Source: Crassaminicella profunda
GTDB taxonomy: Bacteria > Bacillota > Clostridia > Peptostreptococcales > Thermotaleaceae
DNA: 64,000 nucleotides
Assembly (NCBI RefSeq): GCF_019884785.1
Contig: NZ_CP082326.1
Location: 4,395,355 to 4,459,354, forward strand
Reading direction: 5' to 3'
The notes beneath the pieces are model-generated. The model had not been told where the DNA came from. It ran no database searches and saw nothing but the letters and a program-made list of their open reading frames with translations. The position numbers and the translations under genes are program-made. Each line of letters starts with the position of its first letter. Position 1 is the first letter of the stretch. Positions 58,736 to 64,000 of this stretch are shown piece after piece.

Positions 58736-59939
58736 TTCATATATAGAAAACAAACCTGCAATAGCATCGGTAAGATATTCAGGAATTATGAAATATTTGA
58801 GTACAAAGTATCAAATGTATGTTATTAATAATACATTTTTAGGTGAAGAGAAAAGTATATATGCTGTTGAAAATTTTAAATATAAGACTAATAATAATAA
58901 ATATACAAAAAATTTAAATAATGTTAATAAAAAACAGGGAACTATTGAGAAATTCTTGCGTAACAACAAGCTGATTATGAATATTTGGAAGTATTATAAA
59001 TATAATAAAAAAAATTTTAATAGAAAGAATAGTGCACTATATTCACAGCTAAAGAGATTTTTGAACGAAAATAAAATAGATATTATATTTTTAACAGTAC
59101 CAGGGATAGAAGGTATTTATATTTTGGAGCATTTGAAGAAATGTTTTCCAAAAATATCATGCGTAGTAGAAATAAGAGATATAATAAATAGAAATATAGA
59201 TAAAGATATACCTCAAACGATGCTTATAAATGCGGAAAAAAGTATTTTGAAAAATTCAGATGGGATTATAGCATTAACAGATACAATTAAACGTTATTAT
59301 GAAGGTATGGGATTTACCAGAGAGATTAAAGTAATTCGCAATGGTTATGATACTGAAGTTTTTGAAGATATACCTATTACTAAAAAACAAAAGAGTACAG
59401 TTACTTTTACGCATATGGGATCCATATATAAGGGAAGGAATTTAGGCGATTTTATTAAAGCTTTATCGATATTTAGTAAGAAAAATAATATTAAGAGCAT
59501 TCTCAATATTGTAGGGTATCTAGATTTAGAAGCTGAAAACGATTTGTTGAGAACAAAAAAAGAAATTGATGATAGGATGATAGAAATTAATAAAGTAGGT
59601 GTGGTTAAACACAAGGAAGCAATTAAATACTTAATTAATTCAGATGTATCTGTAATACTTACACATAAGAATGGTAGTGAGTATGCTATTCCTGGAAAAA
59701 CATTTGAATATATTGGTGCATGTAAGCCAATAATTGCAGTTACAACAGATACTGAATTAGTAAATTTAATTAATGGTAAATATGGAGAATGTGCCAAACA
59801 TGATGTGAAAGATATAGTTTACAAGCTAGAGAGAGTGTTACATACTAATTATGATTTTTCAGATAAAAATAAATTTTCTAGAGAAACTCAAGTCACTACT
59901 ATTGTAGATTTTTTAGAAAGAATTATGAATAGATTTTAA
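58713..59939 (+). CDS. Glycosyltransferase family 4-like protein
   Basis: This 408-residue GT-B protein has C-terminal features HMGSIYKGRNLGDFIKAL (donor-domain start) and EYAIPGKTFEYIGACKPIIAV in place of the usual EX7E motif. The N-terminal half is unusually rich in Asn and Lys and less conserved. It overlaps the polymerase gene by 23 bp. Sugar specificity is unknown. Confidence 0.82.
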   Translation: MKKILFISSYIENKPAIASVRYSGIMKYLSTKYQMYVINNTFLGEEKSIYAVENFKYKTNNNKYTKNLNNVNKKQGTIEKFLRNNKLIMNIWKYYKYNKKNFNRKNSALYSQLKRFLNENKIDIIFLTVPGIEGIYILEHLKKCFPKISCVVEIRDIINRNIDKDIPQTMLINAEKSILKNSDGIIALTDTIKRYYEGMGFTREIKVIRNGYDTEVFEDIPITKKQKSTVTFTHMGSIYKGRNLGDFIKALSIFSKKNNIKSILNIVGYLDLEAENDLLRTKKEIDDRMIEINKVGVVKHKEAIKYLINSDVSVILTHKNGSEYAIPGKTFEYIGACKPIIAVTTDTELVNLINGKYGECAKHDVKDIVYKLERVLHTNYDFSDKNKFSRETQVTTIVDFLERIMNRF

Positions 59940-59973
59940 TGATATCTTTCAACAAGAGAAGGTGAGTTGATGA

Positions 59974-60714
59974 TTGTTGATTATAGAGTTTGTTGGATTA
60001 CCTGGTTCAGGTAAGTCTACTATTGTAAATCAAGTTGTAAAAAAATGTAGAGAAATAGAAATTGATATAGTACAACCTGGAAGTGAAATTATTAATGAAA
60101 CGTCTAGGGTTATTAGGAATATAAAGAAATTAAATCCATCTTTAAAGTATTTAATTGATAATCAAAAACAGTCATATGAGTTTATTAAAGGAATTAGGAA
60201 AAACAATATAAAATCAATACGAGATCATTATAAAATGATATATTATTATATATTTATTGCATCAATGATTCATAAGGCTAAAGTATGCCCAAAAATTAAT
60301 TTTTTGGATGAAGGGATGTTTCAAGTATTATGGGCTATTAATTTTTTATCAAAAGATAATAATTGGACATATCTTTTAGAAAAAGTGGTTAGATATGATT
60401 TATTGCCAGATATTATATTTTTAGTTGAGGCTGATAAAGAAGAAGTTTTTGATAGATTAGATAAAAGGAACAGTGGAAAGTTAGTTACAAATTTAAAAAA
60501 AGGAGGTAGTGAGTTAGAACGAAGGTTAAATAGTAAGAACCTAAACAAAGCTTATGGTGTTTATGCTGAAGCAAAAAGAAATATTCTATCACTATCTGAA
60601 AAAACTGAAAAGTTAGAGGTATTTCAAATTACTAACAATGAAATTGATGATTTAAATGAAAATGTTGAAAAAATCAAACAAATAATAATGCATCATGTGA
60701 ACAAAAACATTTGA
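59974..60714 (+). CDS. P-loop kinase-like protein in the polysaccharide operon
   Basis: This 246-residue cytoplasmic protein has a Walker A motif GLPGSGKST (about residues 8-16) and a probable Walker B INFLDEGM. A lid-like segment rich in Lys/Arg (DRLDKRNSGK) follows. It resembles small nucleotide or sugar kinases but no specific family is recognised. The start appears to be TTG, 9 nt after AAGGTGAG. An ATG at 59970 is better placed but opens a different frame that stops after 14 codons. Kinases in such clusters may phosphorylate a sugar or a lipid carrier; that is inference. Confidence 0.7.
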   Translation: MLIIEFVGLPGSGKSTIVNQVVKKCREIEIDIVQPGSEIINETSRVIRNIKKLNPSLKYLIDNQKQSYEFIKGIRKNNIKSIRDHYKMIYYYIFIASMIHKAKVCPKINFLDEGMFQVLWAINFLSKDNNWTYLLEKVVRYDLLPDIIFLVEADKEEVFDRLDKRNSGKLVTNLKKGGSELERRLNSKNLNKAYGVYAEAKRNILSLSEKTEKLEVFQITNNEIDDLNENVEKIKQIIMHHVNKNI

Positions 60715-60742
60715 TTTTTAGAAAGATAGGAGGTATAAGAGT

Positions 60743-61861
60743 ATGATTACTAAAAAGAAAATATTATATGTAATTTCTAGATTATATAGAGGGGGTCCAG
60801 GAAATCAATTGTATGGAATTGTGAAAAATATTGATAGATCAAAGTATGATGTTGAAATATTAACTTTGTTTGATGAAAAAACTGATTCAAAATTAGATGA
60901 ATTCAATAAAATAAATATAAAAGTAAATTCATTAAAATTAAAGAAATATGAAATGATTGACCCTAAGAAAAAAATTACAAGTATAGTTGAAAAAATTAAT
61001 CCAGATATAATTCATACTCATGGAGGATTAGCAGATTGTTATGCAGTAAAATACCTTAAAAAATATGTGCACTTTAGTACAATACATAATTATCCATATG
61101 AAGATTATGTATTGAAACATGGCAAAATTTTAGGAAATATAAAGGCAGATAAGCACATAAAAATCATAAAAAAAATTGAATATCCTATAGCTTGTTCTAA
61201 AACAATATCAGAAAAAATAAAAAATAAATGCAATTTAGATGTAGAATATATACAAAATGGTATAGATGACATCAAGTACTCACCAGTGGATATAAGAGAA
61301 AAGACTCGTTTAAGGAGAAATTTGGATATTAACACTGAAAAAATAACATTTATTTCTTGTGGAGCTTTATCTAAAAGAAAAGATCCATTATCAGTAATTA
61401 ATGCTTTTGAAAAGGCAAATATATCAGATACAGCACAATTAATAATATTAGGTGATGGGGAATTAATGAATGAGTGTAAACGAACTGCTTGTGATTCAAT
61501 TATAATAAAGGGGAGAGTAAGCAATGTAGTAGATTTTTTAAGAGCATCTGATATTTATGTATCAGCGTCTAAATCAGAAGGGTTACCGTTATCTGTACTT
61601 GAAGGTATGGGAGTAGGATTACCAGTTTTGATATCAGACATAGAAGCGCATAAGGAAATTTTTCAATTTGGCATAGATATAGGTGAGCATTATAATATTG
61701 ATGATATCAATGAATTAAGTAAAAGAATGAAAAAAATTACTAAATTAGATTATGTAAAACGTGGACATAATGCTAGAAAATTAATAGACAATTACTTGAA
61801 TTGTAAAAAAATGAGTAAACTGTATCAGGAGAAATATAGCATAAAGCTCAATGAGTTTTAA
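60743..61861 (+). CDS. Glycosyltransferase family 4
   Basis: This 372-residue GT-B enzyme has the acceptor-side loop RLYRGGPGNQLYGIV, the donor-domain start FISCGALSKRKDPLSVI and the classical EX7E motif in SEGLPLSVLEGMGVGLPVL. A good AGGAGG site precedes the ATG. It acts in the cytoplasm on the lipid-linked oligosaccharide. The next gene starts 13 bp downstream. Confidence 0.9.
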   Translation: MITKKKILYVISRLYRGGPGNQLYGIVKNIDRSKYDVEILTLFDEKTDSKLDEFNKINIKVNSLKLKKYEMIDPKKKITSIVEKINPDIIHTHGGLADCYAVKYLKKYVHFSTIHNYPYEDYVLKHGKILGNIKADKHIKIIKKIEYPIACSKTISEKIKNKCNLDVEYIQNGIDDIKYSPVDIREKTRLRRNLDINTEKITFISCGALSKRKDPLSVINAFEKANISDTAQLIILGDGELMNECKRTACDSIIIKGRVSNVVDFLRASDIYVSASKSEGLPLSVLEGMGVGLPVLISDIEAHKEIFQFGIDIGEHYNIDDINELSKRMKKITKLDYVKRGHNARKLIDNYLNCKKMSKLYQEKYSIKLNEF

Positions 61862-61874
61862 GCGGGAGGGCTAT

Positions 61875-63038
61875 ATGAAAATCTTACATATAACGCAAGG
61901 AACAATTGGTGGTACACTAGAATATTTAAAATTATTACTCATAAGATTAAATAAAAAAGGAATACATTCTCAACTGATTTGTCCATCTTATGGTCCAATG
62001 AAAAAAGATATTGAAAATTTAGGAATTAAAGTATATGAAGTAGATATGAAAAGAGAAATATCTTTATTTGCAGATATAAAATCTATGATATATATATTGA
62101 AAATAATTAAGACACAAAATTATGATATTGTTCATTTGCACAGTTCTAAAGCAGGAGCACTGGGAAGAATTATATGTTTTTTCCATAAAATACCGTGTGT
62201 TTATACGCCCCATGGATGGGCTTTTAATATAAAGACTAGTAGAGCAAAACAATTAATTTATGCTAATATAGAGAAATTTTTATCCTTATTTACAAAATAT
62301 ATTATAAATATTTCAAAATATGAATATGTGTCAGCAGTGAAAAATAAAATAGCGAATGAACAAAAGTTAAAGCTAATTAATAATGGGATAGATATAGAAA
62401 AGTATAAACATGTCTGTGTAGACAAGATAAAGTTTAAAGAGAGTTTGAAAGTTCCAAAGGAAACTATTTTAATAGGTATGGTAGGGCGTATTACTGAACA
62501 AAAAGACCCAATCTCTTTTGTGAAAATGGCAAGAAAAATAATTAATCGTGGACACAATGTACACTTTATTTTAGTTGGAGATGGGGAATTAAGAAAAGAA
62601 GTTGAGAATGAAATAAACCATCAGAATTTAAACAAAAACATAACTATTACTGGATGGATAGATCAGGTAGGAAATTATGTAAAATGCTTTGATATAGGCA
62701 TTCTTACTTCAAAATGGGAAGGATTTGGACTTGTATTAGCTGAGTATATGGCATCTAAAGTTCCTGTTGTAGCATCCAATGTAGATGGTATTCCAAATGT
62801 AATAATTGATGGAAAAACAGGAATATTAGTCGAAGCTGGTGATATAGATGGATTTGCTGATGCTATTATTAGATTGATAGAGGATAGAACGTTGTATAGG
62901 CAATTTGTAGAAAATGGATTTCAAAGAGTTGTAAGTAAGTTTAACATTGATCGAGTAGTTGATGAACATGTACAGATGTATAAACAGATATTAAGAGATG
63001 GCAAGTGTGATTTTGAGAGTAATAAGTCCATTAGTTAG
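61875..63038 (+). CDS. Glycosyltransferase family 4 (EpsF-like)
   Basis: This 387-residue GT-B enzyme has the N-terminal loop TQGTIGGTLEYLKLLL and the HLHSSKAGALGR and TPHGWAF motifs typical of capsule GT4 enzymes. The donor site is MVGRITEQKDP and the EX7E motif lies in WEGFGLVLAEYMASKVPVV. The ATG at 61875 follows GGGAGGG; an earlier in-frame start lies inside the previous gene. It is the last intact gene of the polysaccharide operon in this window. Confidence 0.92.
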   Translation: MKILHITQGTIGGTLEYLKLLLIRLNKKGIHSQLICPSYGPMKKDIENLGIKVYEVDMKREISLFADIKSMIYILKIIKTQNYDIVHLHSSKAGALGRIICFFHKIPCVYTPHGWAFNIKTSRAKQLIYANIEKFLSLFTKYIINISKYEYVSAVKNKIANEQKLKLINNGIDIEKYKHVCVDKIKFKESLKVPKETILIGMVGRITEQKDPISFVKMARKIINRGHNVHFILVGDGELRKEVENEINHQNLNKNITITGWIDQVGNYVKCFDIGILTSKWEGFGLVLAEYMASKVPVVASNVDGIPNVIIDGKTGILVEAGDIDGFADAIIRLIEDRTLYRQFVENGFQRVVSKFNIDRVVDEHVQMYKQILRDGKCDFESNKSIS

Positions 63039-63060
63039 GATTTGATTGGAGGTAATTGTG

Positions 63061-63135
63061 ATGAAAGTACGAAAAGTCAGTATTTCAGCCGCAAGTCTTG
63101 ATACTAGATTTTTACTTGCTACAAGGAAGGCCTAG
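63061..63135 (+). pseudogene. Possible 5' remnant of a gene cut off by the IS element
   Basis: A GGAGGT site is followed 7 nt later by ATG and 24 codons (MKVRKVSISAASLDTRFLLATRKA) ending in TAG exactly where the IS-like sequence begins (TGTCGG at 63136). The good ribosome site 15 bp after the last glycosyltransferase suggests that a further operon gene started here and was truncated by the insertion. The fragment is too short to identify. Confidence 0.4.
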
Positions 63136-64000
63136 TGTCGGTCCCTTAACTTATTAAATAAAGAGTTTTCTGGTCAAGTAAAATTGTAACACTTTTATCT
63201 AATAATTTTATGAGTTGTATCGAGCTTCAAAAGGAGTTAATCTTTGATTGAAAGAATGAGGTCTAAGATGGTTATACCAACTATAGGCATAATCATATAC
63301 AGTTCGATTTAACAGATCATCATTTTTAAAATAAAGAAAATATATTAGCTCATTTTTGAATGTATTGAAATATCTTTTCATAGGAGTATCATCATAAGGA
63401 CATCAAGCTTTACTCATACTTTGAGAGATTTTGTTATTATAGCAAAATTGAGTAAATTCTTTAGATGTATACTGACCTCCTTGATTATTGTGCAAGATTA
63501 AACCCGTATTAGCGGGCTTATGATTTTTCAATGCTAATTTTAAGGTTTCAATAGCTAAATCAGATGCAATTTCTTGTTGCTATTACAGACCTATCATATA
63601 AGTCTAAAATAGTGCAATTATAGCGTTTGCTTCCATTATTTAAATTCATATAAGTGAAATCTATGCACCAGACAGAATTAGGCGTTTGGACTGTGAATTC
63701 CCGATTAAGAAGGTTTGGAAACACCTTATGTACAGTTCCTTTTAAGTACGAGGGCTTTTTCTTCATTACTACAGATTTTAATTTTAACTCTACATTCATG
63801 TATTTATGGATGGTAGTTTTACTGTAGAAAAAACCTTTTCTAGCAAGGAAAATTTTCATGTTGCGATGTCCTAAAATACCATTCCTTTTATGAAAAATAG
63901 ATCTTATATTATCCAGTACTTTTTGTTTTTGAGCACGATAAGAAGCCTTTCTATTTTTTTAAAAGTTATAGTAGGTATTAGGACTGATTTTAAATTTTCC
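63136..64000 (-). mobile_element. Degenerate IS3-family insertion sequence, one end outside window
   Basis: From 63136 (TGTCGGTCCC, compatible with the TG terminus of IS3 elements) to the window edge the minus strand encodes the remains of an IS3/IS150-type transposase. The other end is beyond the window, so terminal repeats and target duplication cannot be compared. It lies at the downstream edge of the polysaccharide operon. Confidence 0.75.
63208..64000 (-). pseudogene. IS3-family transposase orfB (DDE integrase), inactivated
   Basis: Joining frames gives a recognisable orfB: GHRNMKIFLARKGFFYSKTTIHKY, VWCIDFTYMNLN, DRSVIATRN, then SDLAIETLKLALKNH, YTSKEFTQFC and the C-terminal LRPHSFNQRLTPFEARYNS. 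It is dead several times over. There is a frameshift in a T/A run near 63957 and another near 63563, and an in-frame TGA after QSMSKA near 63403. Catalytic positions are lost: the usual LHSDQG reads LHNNQG and the usual PMERYF reads PMKRYF, while the first Asp (CIDFTY) is kept. The 5' part of the gene lies outside the window. Confidence 0.85.

Noticed and set aside
37238-63038. CRISPR array, phage genes or a defence island
   Set aside because: No spaced repeats, cas, integrase or phage structural genes were seen; the region is explained by sporulation and polysaccharide genes.

Overview
The window is low-GC DNA from a spore-forming anaerobic Clostridia member. The case for this rests on several gene types: 4-hydroxyphenylacetate decarboxylase (p-cresol formation), spmA/spmB and the sigma-G inhibitor gin, an AbrB regulator, a T-box, tandem TPP riboswitches, SLH-domain surface proteins, and the Bacillus/Clostridium-type order rrn-gin-tmk-darA-holB-ricT-trmN6-abrB. 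The genus cannot be fixed from the sequence alone.

Layout. 1-3963: two tandem NuoL/MrpD-like ion-pumping membrane subunits, the end of an operon that starts outside the window. 4016-9449 (minus strand): glycyl-radical 4-hydroxyphenylacetate decarboxylase operon in the order hpdB-hpdC-MFS transporter-hpdA. 9450-12608: a divergent control region, then 3-hydroxybutyryl-CoA dehydrogenase behind a good sigma-54 promoter, then a PAS-PAS-AAA+-Fis sigma-54 activator. 12801-15739: a secreted lectin-like protein, mnmA and a small probable ribbon-helix-helix protein. 15917-19338: two tandem TPP riboswitches, each with its own terminator, then thiS-thiF-thiC-thiE without thiG/thiH. 19434-22171: a T-box (probable Phe specifier) controlling a membrane transporter and an M20 amidohydrolase. 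22207-28907: a hypothetical gene, ribosomal protein L25, and a complete rRNA operon (16S, tRNA-Ile, 23S, 5S) with two strong promoters. 29125-36479: housekeeping and sporulation genes and small unknown proteins. 36661-37771: spmA-spmB.

37902-63038 is a large cell-surface polysaccharide region. A phosphotyrosine control module (Wzz-like adaptor, BY-kinase, PHP phosphatase) is followed by two SLH-domain proteins. After a long untranslated leader comes a run of biosynthesis genes, nearly all overlapping or closely spaced: initiating sugar transferase, UDP-ManNAc-type dehydrogenase, heparinase II/III-like lyase, bi-domain oxidoreductase, four glycosyltransferases, a CelD-like and a GNAT acetyltransferase, Wzx flippase, membrane acyltransferase, a deacetylase-like protein with an EF-hand loop, a Wzy-like polymerase and a P-loop kinase-like protein. 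This is a nearly complete Wzx/Wzy-type assembly line. It ends at a decayed IS3-family element (63136 to the window edge) that cuts off a further short reading frame.

No CRISPR array, prophage or recognisable defence island was seen. The signals most worth a second look are the sigma-54 control region next to the p-cresol operon, the tandem TPP riboswitches, the T-box/amidohydrolase unit, the thioredoxin-like protein lacking its nucleophilic cysteine, the deacetylase-like protein with an EF-hand loop, and the pair of SLH proteins sharing an unnamed N-terminal region.
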